Program-made: the position numbers and the translations under genes
Source: UJ101 sp965262705
GTDB lineage: Bacteria > Bacteroidota > Bacteroidia > Flavobacteriales > UJ101
NCBI GenBank assembly: GCA_965262705.1
Contig: OZ253556.1
Location: forward strand, 2,170,001-2,234,000
DNA: 64,000 nucleotides
Direction of reading: 5' to 3'
Notes under the pieces: generated by a model
Database searches by the model: none
What the model saw: the letters and a program-made list of their open reading frames with translations, nothing else
Told to the model about the DNA's origin: nothing
Shown: positions 16,421 through 25,143 of the stretch, in pieces
Numbering within the stretch: position 1 is the stretch's first letter
Layout: each line of letters begins with the position of its first letter

Positions 16421-17215
16421 TTAATAAAAAAGTTCTTTTGCATCCTCTAATGGTTTAACTTTTAAGAACTCAGGCGATTGCTCAATGCTCTCCATTATTT
16501 TTTGCATTATTTCATTTACCCCTTCTTCATCATAATTAATATTTAAAGGAGGCTTAAAAGTCATTTTTTGCTCAACGCCTTTTTTCTTTACGAATAATCC
16601 TTTTTTATCGAATGCACGTCGAAAACCATCAATTACTACCGGTATTATGATAGGCTTAAACTTTTTTATAATATGTGCCGTTCCTTTTCTACCCGGCATG
16701 AAGGGCTTTGTCGTTCCCTGTGGAAACGTAATTACCCAGCCATTATCAAGTGCAATTCCAATATTTGTTATTTCATGAAAATTTACCTTACGATTTACTG
16801 ATTTACCTTCTGAACGCCACGTTCTTTTAACGGTAATCGCCCCTACGTATGCAAAAATTTTAGCTAAAATTCCTTTGTTCATCGTTTCTTTAGCTGCAAC
16901 ATAATACATATCAACCTTTGGGTTTAATAAATAAATCGGGTTTTTTATGGTATTGTCATATCCGTTATTAACGCTGCAGAACACATGAAACATAGCAAAA
17001 ACATCTGCAAAATATGTTTGATGATTTGATACAAACAAAACACCCTTAGGGGGTAAATCATGTAAATGTTCTGTTCCTTTTATATGTAATTTGTTAAACC
17101 CGTTATATCGATTATATGAAATGATACCAAATATGAAAATTAGAAGCCGTTTTATAATATGAAAATGACCAAAAGCATTAATAAATAAATTCCCCTTTTT
17201 TTGTTTTTCTTCCAT
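16421..17215 (-). CDS. PlsC-like 1-acyl-glycerol-3-phosphate acyltransferase, divergent motifs
   Basis: A 264-residue glycerolipid acyltransferase-family protein with a hydrophobic N-terminal segment (about 22-34). The catalytic region reads SNHQTYFADVF, so His65 and Asp71 are separated by five residues, where the classical motif I is HX4D. Motif III is FPQGT (164-168) with Gln in place of the usual Glu. Motif IV-like PIIIPVVIDGFRRAF is present. It probably transfers an acyl chain in phospholipid or aminolipid synthesis at the inner membrane. The substrate is uncertain because of the altered motifs. Confidence 0.75.
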   Translation of the reverse strand: MEEKQKKGNLFINAFGHFHIIKRLLIFIFGIISYNRYNGFNKLHIKGTEHLHDLPPKGVLFVSNHQTYFADVFAMFHVFCSVNNGYDNTIKNPIYLLNPKVDMYYVAAKETMNKGILAKIFAYVGAITVKRTWRSEGKSVNRKVNFHEITNIGIALDNGWVITFPQGTTKPFMPGRKGTAHIIKKFKPIIIPVVIDGFRRAFDKKGLFVKKKGVEQKMTFKPPLNINYDEEGVNEIMQKIMESIEQSPEFLKVKPLEDAKELFY

Positions 17216-17402
17216 TTATTAATCTAATATCTGATTTTTTTTAACAATTAAACTAAAATTTCTTTCTTTGATTTTTATAAAAATTACGATAAGGCTTACA
17301 AATTGTAAAGTAATTTTAAAAAGAGACCAAATATTACAATTTAGAGCAAATTTAATTATTTTTGTTTATCTGTTTTTTAACGTTAAAACAAAAGAAGAAT
17401 AA
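17216..17402. other. AT-rich intergenic region upstream of the plsC-like gene
   Basis: Between the divergent plsC-like gene and the repeat at 17403 there is AT-rich DNA with no ORF. It presumably carries the minus-strand promoter. I could not assign a confident -7 box. Confidence 0.4.
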
Positions 17403-17587
17403 GAGGCCGTTGCAAAAAGCATTTTAACAAAAAAATGCAACGCCCGAGGAACTGCAAGTCAGCGTAAGCTAAAATTAAATACCGGAGCAACCTAATGGTT
17501 GTTAGGATTTTAACTTTTTGAGAACGAAGCAGTTTGAAGTTAGATGCTTTCTTTTTCATACTTTTTTATATATTCTGCAACGGTCTC
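17403..17587 (+). repeat. GAGACC MITE-like element with TSD
   Basis: A 185-bp copy starting GAGGCCGTTGC and ending CTGCAACGGTCTC, with exact 5-bp flanking repeats AATAA. It contains the ACTGCAAGTCAGCG module between left end and core. Confidence 0.8.
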
Positions 17588-17670
17588 AATAAGTAATTTT
17601 TTTCTCTTAAGATCACTTAGATTTTTTAAAAAACATTTAAAAGCCAATGAATTGAAGCTAAATACGTTTT

Positions 17671-17678
17671 TATATTTG
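17671..17678 (+). promoter_or_regulatory. Candidate -7 box TATATTTG
   Basis: TAnnTTTG match with a TTG 17 bases upstream (17652). It lies 93 bases before the epimerase ATG and implies a leader of about 90 bases. Confidence 0.4.
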
Positions 17679-17770
17679 CTTCTCTACGCGCCTTAAAAAA
17701 TCTTCATCGCACGTAACATTAATTTTACATGCCTTATTTAGAATATTACTAAGTTTACAAAAAAAACAGC

Positions 17771-18661
17771 ATGAAGAAAATACTGGTAACCGGCGGAACA
17801 GGATTTATAGGGAAAAATTTAATAAAAAAATTAGTAAAGAAAGGTTATATTATTCATGTATTAAGCCGAAAAAATATATATATTGAATCTGCTAAAGTTT
17901 TTTGGTGGAACCCCTCTAATCAATTTATTGATGAGAAAGCGCTTGAAGGAGTAACCGATATTATTCATCTTGCAGGCTCTAATATCCTTAAAAGGAAGTG
18001 GAATAATAAAAATAAAGCAAGGTTAGTTAGAAGCAGAATAAACTCATTAGAAATTTTATATAGGGCAGTTCATAAAAAGAAAAATCATTTAAATTCTTTT
18101 ACCTCTGCTTCGGCGATTGGTTATTATGGCAATGTAACTTCTAAGGCTGTTTTTGATGAAAATACACCTATACAAAAGGAAGATTTTATAACTTATTTAT
18201 GTAAAAAATGGGAAGAGGAAGCGGATATTTTTTCAGAAATAACCCGAGTGAATAAAATCCGAATTGGAATTGTGTTGGGAGAGGGGGGGATATTAGAAAA
18301 AATAAAACAACAAATGATTTTATCGCCGCTAGGCAACGGCAAACAATGGATGTCTTGGATAAGCATAGATGATTTGACGGATATTTTTATTCATTTACTG
18401 GAAAATAAAACTTTGAGCGGCATTTATAATGCCACTTCTCCCCATCCGGTTACCAATAAACAGTTTACTGCTTCATTAGCCAGAAAATTACATAAACCTG
18501 TATTGCCTGCTATTCCTGCATTTGCTTTAAAAATGATTCTGGGTAAGCGTGCCGAATTACTGTTAAAAGGAACTCGAATTTCCTCTGAAAAAATCGCTCA
18601 GACCGGATTTCGTTTTAAACATACAGACTTAGAAAAAACACTTGAGAAATACCTTGAATAA
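17771..18661 (+). CDS. TIGR01777-family NAD(P)-dependent epimerase-like protein
   Basis: A 296-residue extended SDR. The N-terminal Rossmann motif is VTGGTGFIGKNLI. Family-specific features are VFWWNPSNQFID, DIIHLAGSNILKRKW, the SASAIGYYGN segment with the SDR Tyr, and VLGEGGILEKI. The C-terminal DUF1731-like part starts near PAIPAFALKMILGKRAELLLKG. The family is widespread in Bacteroidota and the substrate is unknown. Its length is normal and it has its own candidate promoter. The glucosaminidase follows 47 bases later and may be co-transcribed. Confidence 0.88.
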   Translation: MKKILVTGGTGFIGKNLIKKLVKKGYIIHVLSRKNIYIESAKVFWWNPSNQFIDEKALEGVTDIIHLAGSNILKRKWNNKNKARLVRSRINSLEILYRAVHKKKNHLNSFTSASAIGYYGNVTSKAVFDENTPIQKEDFITYLCKKWEEEADIFSEITRVNKIRIGIVLGEGGILEKIKQQMILSPLGNGKQWMSWISIDDLTDIFIHLLENKTLSGIYNATSPHPVTNKQFTASLARKLHKPVLPAIPAFALKMILGKRAELLLKGTRISSEKIAQTGFRFKHTDLEKTLEKYLE

Positions 18662-18708
18662 CGTTTTTATATGTACTTTGCAACGCGATCTCAACCATTG
18701 ATAAAAGA

Positions 18709-19719
18709 ATGAAAAAACACATTATACTTTTCGTGCTGTACGGAGGTCTTTTGCATGCGCAGAATTCCGCAGCGTTTTTTATAAAACGTTTTGCGAAAAC
18801 AGCGGTTACCGAAATGGAAAAATATGGCATTCCGGCAAGTATTACGCTGGCACAGGGAATGACAGAATCAAATTACGCACAAAGCAGATTATCAAAAAAA
18901 GCAAACAATTATTTTGGTATAAAATGTTATGGCGGCTGGAAGGGAAAACGCATTTACCATGATGATGATAAAAAAGGAGAATGTTTCAGAAAGTATCCCT
19001 CCGCTTGGTGGTCTTTTCGTGATCATTCAAAATTTTTGCAAAGTCCGCTTTACCAATCACTGTATAAATATAAAATAAAGGATTATAAATCATGGGCAAA
19101 AGGATTAAAAAAAGCAGGCTATGCTACCAATCCGAAATATGCTTCATTGTTAATTGACAAAATTGAAAAATATCAATTATGGCGTTATGATAATATGACG
19201 GCAGCAACCGTTGAAGAAATGCTTCCCAATGCGCTAACTGCAAGTTTTGGTAAGAAAAAAGAAACGGATAAAGCGATTGCATTATTAGAAACAATAAAAC
19301 AAAAAGAACCTATAGTGGCTTATCCCTCATCTAAAGAAGAAATGAAAGGGCTGCGAATAGAAAATCTACATAAAATATACCAACATCCTACCGGTCGTTT
19401 ACCCTATATCATAGCCAAAGAAGGTGATACATGGAATGCCATTGTTCAAGAGTTTCATATCAAATTCAGAAAGTTAATCAAATATAACGATGTGGCTTTA
19501 GATCGCGCCGTAGTCCCGGGGCAATACATTTTTTTTAAAAGGAAACGATCAAGAGCAAAAGAAAAATACCACGTTACACAGCAAAGAGATAATATGTACC
19601 TGATTGCTCAAAAATACGGAATAAAATTGAGTAAACTATATGAAAAAAACAGAATGCAAGTCGGAGATCAGCCATTAGCAGGGCAAAAAATCTTTTTAAG
19701 AAGTAAAAAACCACGTTAG
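18709..19719 (+). CDS. Exported N-acetylglucosaminidase with C-terminal LysM domains
   Basis: A 336-residue protein. The signal peptide (about 1-17) is followed by a GH73/FlgJ-type glucosaminidase domain (about 25-160). Key features are PASITLAQGMTESNYAQSRL with the catalytic Glu, NYFGIKC, and the YATNPKYASLLIDKIEKYQL ending. Two LysM domains follow (YIIAKEGDTWNAIVQEF and YHVTQQRDNMYLIAQKYG). It is predicted to cleave the glycan chains of peptidoglycan for growth or separation. It is a standard Bacteroidota autolysin layout. Confidence 0.93.
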   Translation: MKKHIILFVLYGGLLHAQNSAAFFIKRFAKTAVTEMEKYGIPASITLAQGMTESNYAQSRLSKKANNYFGIKCYGGWKGKRIYHDDDKKGECFRKYPSAWWSFRDHSKFLQSPLYQSLYKYKIKDYKSWAKGLKKAGYATNPKYASLLIDKIEKYQLWRYDNMTAATVEEMLPNALTASFGKKKETDKAIALLETIKQKEPIVAYPSSKEEMKGLRIENLHKIYQHPTGRLPYIIAKEGDTWNAIVQEFHIKFRKLIKYNDVALDRAVVPGQYIFFKRKRSRAKEKYHVTQQRDNMYLIAQKYGIKLSKLYEKNRMQVGDQPLAGQKIFLRSKKPR

Positions 19720-19787
19720 AGACCGTTGAAAAATCACGCTATAAACAAGCGAGTCATCGAAGCCAAAGATTTACTCATTTATTTCTT

Positions 19788-19886
19788 GGGCGTTCCCGCC
19801 TGACGGCGGTCGGGCTATCCGCTTTATCTTTTTCCTGGGGCGAAAGGCTGCCCCAAGAAAAAGGATACCGCTTCTATCCCTAACGC
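19788..19886 (+). repeat. GC-rich hairpin repeat, copy 1
   Basis: A 99-bp unit beginning GGGCGTTCCCGCC and ending CTATCCCTAACGC. It contains a strong stem CTTTTTCCTGGGGC..GCCCCAAGAAAAAG and a short CCGCC/GGCGG stem. It is clearly more GC-rich than its surroundings. The other copies are at 24931, 38701 and 57565 in the opposite orientation. Confidence 0.8.
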
Positions 19887-19908
19887 ACCGCCTGTAAAAC
19901 CTGTAATT

Positions 19909-20092
19909 GAGACCGTTGTAAAAAGCACGCTAACAAAAAATGCAACGCCCGAAGAACTGCAAGTCAGCGTAAGCTAAAATTAAACACCGGGTCAACCTTT
20001 TGGTTGTGAGGATTTTAATTTTTTGAGAAGGAAGCAGTTTGAAGTTAGATGCTTTCTTTTTCATACTTTTTTACCTATTCTGCAACGGTCTC
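19909..20092 (+). repeat. GAGACC MITE-like element
   Basis: A 184-bp copy with intact ends and the ACTGCAAGTCAGCG insertion, closely related to 17403-17587. The 19720-20227 gap contains this, the GC-rich hairpin repeat and short decayed repeat pieces, with no gene. Confidence 0.82.
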
Positions 20093-20215
20093 AATCAATA
20101 TAAAAACAGATAAACATTTCTTTGAAAAAAGCAAGACCTTTAGCTAACGCTTACTCTCAGTTGTGAAAGTACTTTTATTACCATCCCATAAACTAAGTAC
20201 TTGTTTAAATTTTTA

Positions 20216-20223
20216 TACCTTTG
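20216..20223 (+). promoter_or_regulatory. Candidate -7 box TACCTTTG for mtaB
   Basis: TAnnTTTG match ending 4 bases before the GTG at 20228. It argues against the in-frame TTG start at 20201, which would place the promoter inside the gene. Confidence 0.5.
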
Positions 20224-20227
20224 CCTA

Positions 20228-21550
20228 GTGTATATTCAAGAGAGAAATAAAGTAGCTTTCCATACGCTGGGATGTAAATTAAATTTTTCAGAAACCTCTA
20301 CCCTTGCACGCCGTTTTGAGGAAAAAGGATATGAACGGGTTGCTTTCAATAACTTTGCTGACATTTATGTAATCAATACCTGTTCGGTAACGGAAAATGC
20401 AGACAAACAATTTAAAACAGTCGTTAAATCATGCATGAAAATAAATGATGAGGCATTTATTATTGCTGTGGGTTGTTATGCGCAATTAAAGCCTAATGAA
20501 ATTGCTGAAATAGAAGGAGTTGATTTGGTTCTTGGGGCAGTTGAAAAGTTTAAAATTACAGACTATTTACATAATCTTTCTAAAAGGGATATATCGCGAG
20601 TACATTCCTGTGAAATTCAAGAAGCTAATTTTTATACCAGTGCCTACTCTCTAAGCGATCGTACCCGCGCATTTTTAAAAGTACAAGATGGATGCGATTA
20701 TAAGTGCACTTATTGTACTATTCCATTAGCAAGAGGGGTCTCACGTTCAGGCACCTTAGAAAATGTATTGAAAGATGCCAAAGAAATTTTAGCCCGAGGC
20801 GTTAAAGAGATTGTGCTAACCGGTGTAAATATAGGAGATTACGGTAAAGGAGAATTCGGAGATAAAAAACATAAGCACACTTTCTTAGATCTGCTAAAAA
20901 GATTAAATGATGTAAAGGGAATGAGCCGTCTGCGCATATCTTCTATAGAGCCTAATTTGCTAAAAGATGAAATTATTGAATTTTGTAGTCAGTCGAAATA
21001 TTTAGTCCCTCATTTTCATATCCCGTTACAAAGTGGTAGCAATACCACCTTGCGGGCAATGAGACGCAGATATACCAAAGAATTATACATAGAAAGAGTC
21101 AATAGAATAAAAAAGGCTATGCCAGAGGCTTGTATAGGCGTGGATGTTATTGTAGGATTTCCCGGAGAAAATGAAGAACATTTTTTAGAAACCTATCGCC
21201 TTCTATCTGAACTTGACATTGCTTATTTACATGTTTTTTCTTATTCGGAAAGGCCTAATACAATGGCTATTACCATGAAAAATCCTGTGCCGATGGCTAT
21301 CAGAAAGAAACGAAGTAAAATGCTTCGGACATTATCTGTTAAAAAGCAGCGTGCCTTTTACGAAACTCAGGTTGGAGAACGACGAAAGGTGCTTTGGGAA
21401 AATGAAAAAAAAGAAGGCTTTATTTATGGATTTACCGAAAATTATGTAAAAGTACGCGCACCACACAATCCGGCACTGATTAATTCTATTACCCCGGTTC
21501 GTTTGACAGACATAGCAGACAACGGTACGGTATCAGTAGAATTTGTTTAA
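20228..21550 (+). CDS. mtaB: tRNA t6A37 methylthiotransferase MtaB
   Basis: A radical-SAM methylthiotransferase of 440 residues that converts t6A to ms2t6A at position 37 of ANN-decoding tRNAs. The N-terminal UPF0004 domain has cysteines in HTLGCKLN, INTCSVT and VGCYAQ. The radical-SAM cluster motif is CDYKCTYC, followed by IPLARG. IEPNLL and HFHIPLQSGS are typical, and a C-terminal TRAM-like region ends the protein. The GTG at 20228 is chosen because the family begins just before VAFHTLGCK. A small hydrolase follows 3 bases after the stop. Confidence 0.93.
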   Translation: MYIQERNKVAFHTLGCKLNFSETSTLARRFEEKGYERVAFNNFADIYVINTCSVTENADKQFKTVVKSCMKINDEAFIIAVGCYAQLKPNEIAEIEGVDLVLGAVEKFKITDYLHNLSKRDISRVHSCEIQEANFYTSAYSLSDRTRAFLKVQDGCDYKCTYCTIPLARGVSRSGTLENVLKDAKEILARGVKEIVLTGVNIGDYGKGEFGDKKHKHTFLDLLKRLNDVKGMSRLRISSIEPNLLKDEIIEFCSQSKYLVPHFHIPLQSGSNTTLRAMRRRYTKELYIERVNRIKKAMPEACIGVDVIVGFPGENEEHFLETYRLLSELDIAYLHVFSYSERPNTMAITMKNPVPMAIRKKRSKMLRTLSVKKQRAFYETQVGERRKVLWENEKKEGFIYGFTENYVKVRAPHNPALINSITPVRLTDIADNGTVSVEFV

Positions 21551-21553
21551 ACC

Positions 21554-22216
21554 ATGGAAAGAAAAAAAACAATTGTTTATTTTGTTAGCGGATTAAGCAC
21601 GAATGAAAAAGTGTTTTCCCATATTAAATTACCAAAAACTTTTGAAAAAAAATTTATTTCATGGAAACTTCCTCACCCTGGTGAAAGCCTCTCGAGTTAC
21701 AGTCGAAGGATGGCAGAGGAAATAAACCGGAAGGAAGTTTTTATTCTGATAGGGCTTTCTTTTGGGGGTGTTATTGTGCAGGAAATGAATCAATTTGTAA
21801 GCCCTGAACAAACCATTATTATTTCCAGTATTAAATCTCGCTCAGAGATGCCTGTTTTATTTCGTTTTGCTGCACGAACAAAACTGTATAAGCTGTTTCC
21901 CGTAAGGGGCTTAGTTCTTTATCATAAAATTCTTATAAGTAATTCATCGGGAAAAAATAAGCGTTACCTTGGATACTTTTTTACTTATTTAGATAAACGC
22001 TATATAAGATGGTCTATAGAGAAAATAGTTCACTGGCATTCAACGGTAACAGTTCATAATTTATACCATATCCATGGAGAAAAAGATATAATTTTTCCTT
22101 CTAAAAACTTGAAAGGGAAAATAGATATTATTTCAAATGGAACACATGCTATAATTCTACAACGTGCTAAGCGTATAAATAATATATTACGCCGTATTCT
22201 TATTCATCATCATTGA
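21554..22216 (+). CDS. Alpha/beta hydrolase
   Basis: A 220-residue compact alpha/beta hydrolase. It begins IVYFVSGLSTNEKVF, a truncated oxyanion strand. The nucleophile elbow is GLSFGG (Ser near 74), the acid Asp is in HGEKDIIFP and the base His in NGTHAII. It has no signal peptide and the substrate is unknown. It is tightly placed between mtaB (3-base gap) and the SpoU methyltransferase (14-base gap), so the three probably form one operon. Confidence 0.8.
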   Translation: MERKKTIVYFVSGLSTNEKVFSHIKLPKTFEKKFISWKLPHPGESLSSYSRRMAEEINRKEVFILIGLSFGGVIVQEMNQFVSPEQTIIISSIKSRSEMPVLFRFAARTKLYKLFPVRGLVLYHKILISNSSGKNKRYLGYFFTYLDKRYIRWSIEKIVHWHSTVTVHNLYHIHGEKDIIFPSKNLKGKIDIISNGTHAIILQRAKRINNILRRILIHHH

Positions 22217-22230
22217 TTATTTAAGTAAAA

Positions 22231-23028
22231 ATGATTTTAGATCGCGTCAACAATCCAAGAGTTAAAAATATCGTTTCATTACAACAAAAATCACGTGAGC
22301 GAAGAAAACAAAATCGTTTTGTAGTAGAGGGGATAAGAGAAATAAAATTGGCTTTACATAGCCATTTTAAATTAATAGAAATTTATTTTTGCCCTCAAAT
22401 ACTTAACGGAAGCTATAACTTGAATCCGTTCTCGGAACAAGAAAAAATTGAAGTAACCCCCACCGTTTTTAAAAAAATCAGTTATCGAAATACGGGAGGA
22501 ATTATAGGCGTTTTTGAAATAAATGATTGTTCTTGGGGTCTATTGAAATTAAGTAAAAATCCCTTGATTATCGCCTTGGATAAAATAGAAAAACCGGGTA
22601 ATTTGGGTGCGGTTCTGCGGACAGCAGATGCAGCATGTATTGATTTGGTGCTCCTTTGCGATTCGATAATTGATTTATATAATCCGAATGTGATTCGGTC
22701 TAGCTTAGGGTGCTTATTTAGCGTGCCTGTTATCAACACGACGGCATCAAAGGCAGTAGAATGGCTTAAAAGTGAGAGGATTCTAATTCATGCAACTTGC
22801 CTTCATGAAAATACTGTGTCATTATACAAGGCTGATTTGAGCGTTCCCTCGGCTATTGTAATGGGCGCAGAATCAAAAGGACTTTCTTCTACATGGATTG
22901 AAAATGCGGATAAACTCATTAAAATTCCAATGCAGGGAAAAATCGATTCGCTTAATGTATCAAATGCAGCGGCAGTTTGTACTTTTGAAGCGGTAAGACA
23001 AAGGCAAACCGTTGATTTAGAACTTTAA
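22231..23028 (+). CDS. SpoU/TrmH-family RNA 2'-O-methyltransferase
   Basis: A 265-residue SPOUT methyltransferase, using SAM to methylate a ribose 2'-OH of rRNA or tRNA. An N-terminal L30e-like substrate domain (RVNNPRVKNIVSLQQKSRERRKQNRFVVEG) is followed by the knotted SPOUT domain. Motif 1 is EKPGNLGAVLRTADA, motif 2 GAESKGLS, and motif 3 IPMQGKIDSLNVSNAAAV. The target nucleotide cannot be told from sequence. It ends an operon with mtaB and the hydrolase, facing the convergent ribH across a repeat. Confidence 0.92.
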   Translation: MILDRVNNPRVKNIVSLQQKSRERRKQNRFVVEGIREIKLALHSHFKLIEIYFCPQILNGSYNLNPFSEQEKIEVTPTVFKKISYRNTGGIIGVFEINDCSWGLLKLSKNPLIIALDKIEKPGNLGAVLRTADAACIDLVLLCDSIIDLYNPNVIRSSLGCLFSVPVINTTASKAVEWLKSERILIHATCLHENTVSLYKADLSVPSAIVMGAESKGLSSTWIENADKLIKIPMQGKIDSLNVSNAAAVCTFEAVRQRQTVDLEL

Positions 23029-23040
23029 TTTATTCGATTT

Positions 23041-23227
23041 GAGACCGTTGCAGAATACATAAAAAAGTATAAAAAAGAAAGCATCTAACTTCAAACTGCT
23101 TCCTTCTCAAAAAATTAAAATCCTCACAACCCAAAGGTTGCTCCGGGGTTTAATTTTTATTGGGCGTTGCATTTCGGCAAACTCAATACAAGCATTTTTT
23201 TGCTAAAGTGCTTTTTGCAACGGTCTC
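23041..23227 (-). repeat. GAGACC MITE-like element, reverse orientation
   Basis: A 187-bp copy with intact ends between two convergent genes. Its terminal bases form part of the ribH stop codon (T plus GA). Confidence 0.85.
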
Positions 23228-23708
23228 AATTTTTTAATTCTGCCATTCGTATGGCAGCTACTGCACACGCTACCCCTTTGTTACCGTGTTTTCCTCCCGA
23301 GCGATCAATTGCCTGTTCCATTGTATCATCGGTTAATACACAGAATATAGTAGGGATATCTGTCTGAATGTTAAGGTCTTTTATCCCTTGTGAAACCGAA
23401 TGACCGATAAAATCAAAGTGCATAGTTTCTCCTTTGATTAAACTGCCTATAGCGATTACCGCATCTACGGTTTGTGTTCTAATCATTTGGCTGCATCCAT
23501 AAATTAATTCATAACTTCCCGGCACATGCCAAACGGCTATATTTTCCTGGCTTACACCATTTTCTTTTAAGGTAGTAAGAGCGCCTTTAAGTAAATTATC
23601 TGTAATGGATTTGTTCCATTCTGAAACAACAATCCCAAAACGGAGAGTACTTACATCAGTTACTTTTTTTATATCATATTTGGACAAATTTTTGCTAACA
23701 GTTGCCAT
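23226..23708 (-). CDS. ribH: 6,7-dimethyl-8-ribityllumazine synthase
   Basis: A 160-residue lumazine synthase (riboflavin pathway), condensing 3,4-dihydroxy-2-butanone 4-phosphate with the ribityl pyrimidine. Active-site segments are FGIVVSEWNKSITDNLLKGAL, VPGSYELIYG, IAIGSLIKGETMHFDFI and GKHGNKGVACAVAAIRMAEL. The length is normal. It follows the TPR gene by 4 bases, the gene order seen in many Flavobacteria. The TGA stop is completed by the end of the neighbouring repeat, yet the protein ends at the usual point (MAELKN), so function should be intact. Confidence 0.96.
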   Translation of the reverse strand: MATVSKNLSKYDIKKVTDVSTLRFGIVVSEWNKSITDNLLKGALTTLKENGVSQENIAVWHVPGSYELIYGCSQMIRTQTVDAVIAIGSLIKGETMHFDFIGHSVSQGIKDLNIQTDIPTIFCVLTDDTMEQAIDRSGGKHGNKGVACAVAAIRMAELKN

Positions 23709-23712
23709 ATAT

Positions 23713-24420
23713 TTATTTTGAACGGGCTATATATTTTTCGATGTTTGCTGCATATATTGAAGTTTCGTATTGCTCTTTAATTTGGGTAAAGAATTTTAGC
23801 GCTTCTTGCTTTTTATTTAATTCTAAGGCTAACGTTCCTGCTTTCATAAGATAAAGAGGCGCTGTGAAAGTGTTATTACGCATTTTTGATGCTTTTTGGT
23901 AATAGCTTAATGCTTTTTTGTATTCTGCGGTTTGAGCCAAACAATCTCCCTGCATTCCTACTTTAATAGCAGATAGAATTTCATCGTTTGCTTCAAAATT
24001 ATTCAAGTCGTTCAGGGCTTTTTCATATTCCCCTTTTTTATAATGTGCAACAGCAGCATAATAGTTCGCTAAGTTTCCTGCATCTGTACTTTTATATTTT
24101 TCTTTTATTTCGTTAAATCCGATATAACCTCCACTTTGCCCGTCTAATGACAGATCAATAGAGTCTCTGTTTAACTCCACTTTTGCATGGTATAAATCTC
24201 TATTGGCTGCTTCTGATTTTGGTTCCAGGTATAATTTAACGTAGGCAAAATAGGCTAATATTATGAGAAGCAGCCCGCCAAAAATAATAGAAATAAACTT
24301 GGAATTTTTTTCAAGAAAACGTTCTGAGTCTAACGCTGAACGATTTAAATTTTCAAAAACTTCTTTTGTAGCACTTTTCTGAATGGCTTTTTTATTGTAT
24401 TTTTTATTCTTTTTTGCCAT
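23713..24420 (-). CDS. Membrane-anchored tetratricopeptide repeat protein
   Basis: A 235-residue protein with a lysine-rich cytoplasmic N-terminus (about 1-40), one transmembrane helix (about 43-65), and a helical periplasmic part with TPR units (NLANYYAAVAHYKKGEYEKALNDL; AEYKKALSYYQKASK; PLYLMKAGTLALELNKKQEALKFF). The topology recalls YfgM, a periplasmic chaperone partner of the Sec translocon, but the equivalence is only suggestive. It is first gene of a pair with ribH, and a minus-strand -7 box lies at 24449-24456. Confidence 0.82.
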   Translation of the reverse strand: MAKKNKKYNKKAIQKSATKEVFENLNRSALDSERFLEKNSKFISIIFGGLLLIILAYFAYVKLYLEPKSEAANRDLYHAKVELNRDSIDLSLDGQSGGYIGFNEIKEKYKSTDAGNLANYYAAVAHYKKGEYEKALNDLNNFEANDEILSAIKVGMQGDCLAQTAEYKKALSYYQKASKMRNNTFTAPLYLMKAGTLALELNKKQEALKFFTQIKEQYETSIYAANIEKYIARSK

Positions 24421-24448
24421 AGTTAAAAATAGTCGGTTAAATACGGGG

Positions 24449-24456
24449 CAAAAATA
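24449..24456 (-). promoter_or_regulatory. Candidate -7 box (CAAAAATA, i.e. TATTTTTG on minus)
   Basis: TAnnTTTG on the minus strand, 28 bases upstream of the TPR gene start. Confidence 0.5.
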
Positions 24457-24472
24457 GTGAAATTATCTTTAT

Positions 24473-24660
24473 GAGACCGCTTTAAAATATAGAGGAGTAA
24501 AAAAACATCATTATTGCTTTAAACGGTTTGCTCTTCAAAGTCTGATACTTTGATAAACTCAGTAACTGTCTCAAAGCTTCGACAGGTGTTTGCTGAGCAC
24601 AGTCGAAGTACTCAGTTGTCAAGAATTAAAATCATTACAAGCCAAAAGGCTGCTACGGTA
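24473..24660 (-). repeat. Decayed GAGACC-type element
   Basis: GAGACCGCTTTAAAAT followed by TTCGACAGG/CTGAGCAC modules and the complement of the core (GAATTAAAATCATTACAAGCC). Part of a 720-bp gap (24421-25143) made of repeats with no gene. Confidence 0.45.
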
Positions 24661-24708
24661 TCTTAGTTCGGTGATTTGTAGTTCTTGGCGCTGCATTTTA
24701 TTAGCTTT

Positions 24709-24895
24709 GAGACCGTTGCAAAAAGCACTTTAGCAAAAAAATGCTTGTATTGAGTTTGCCGAAATGCAACGCCCAATAAAAATTAAACCCCGGAGCAACC
24801 TTTGGGTTGTGAAGATTTTAATTTTTTGAGAAGGAAGCGGTTTGAAGCTAAATGTTTTCTTTTTAACGCTTTTTTATGTGTTCTGCAACGGTCTC
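24709..24895 (+). repeat. GAGACC MITE-like element
   Basis: A 187-bp full copy with intact ends. The bases AGCTTT occur immediately on both sides, a possible 6-bp duplication. Confidence 0.85.
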
Positions 24896-24930
24896 AGCTT
24901 TGCTGACTTGGAGTTGATAGAGGGCTTTGT

Positions 24931-25036
24931 GGGGCGAGCGTTAGGGATAGAAGCGGTATCCTTTTTCTTGGGGCAGCCTTTTGCCCCAGGAAAAAGATAA
25001 AGCGGATAGCCCGACCGCCGTTAGGCGGGAACGCCC
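24931..25036 (-). repeat. GC-rich hairpin repeat, copy 2
   Basis: Begins GGGGCGAGCGTTAGGGATAG and ends GGCGGGAACGCCC, the reverse of the copy at 19788. The stem CTTTTTCTTGGGGC..GCCCCAGGAAAAAG is intact. Confidence 0.8.
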
Positions 25037-25113
25037 AAAAAAGAAAATAGTAGGCATCTACGGGATACATAAAAAATCCATGTATAGGAAAGCATCTCGC
25101 GTTATTTTAACTT

Positions 25114-25140
25114 GAAAAACCACCTTCTTTGAAGGTGTGA
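25114..25140 (-). terminator. Rho-independent terminator of the accessory operon
   Basis: Stem CACCTTC/GAAGGTG with a 3-base loop. On the minus strand it is followed by a T-run (GGTTTTTC). It sits 4 bases past the last gene of the minus-strand operon. Confidence 0.75.
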
Positions 25141-25143
25141 TTT

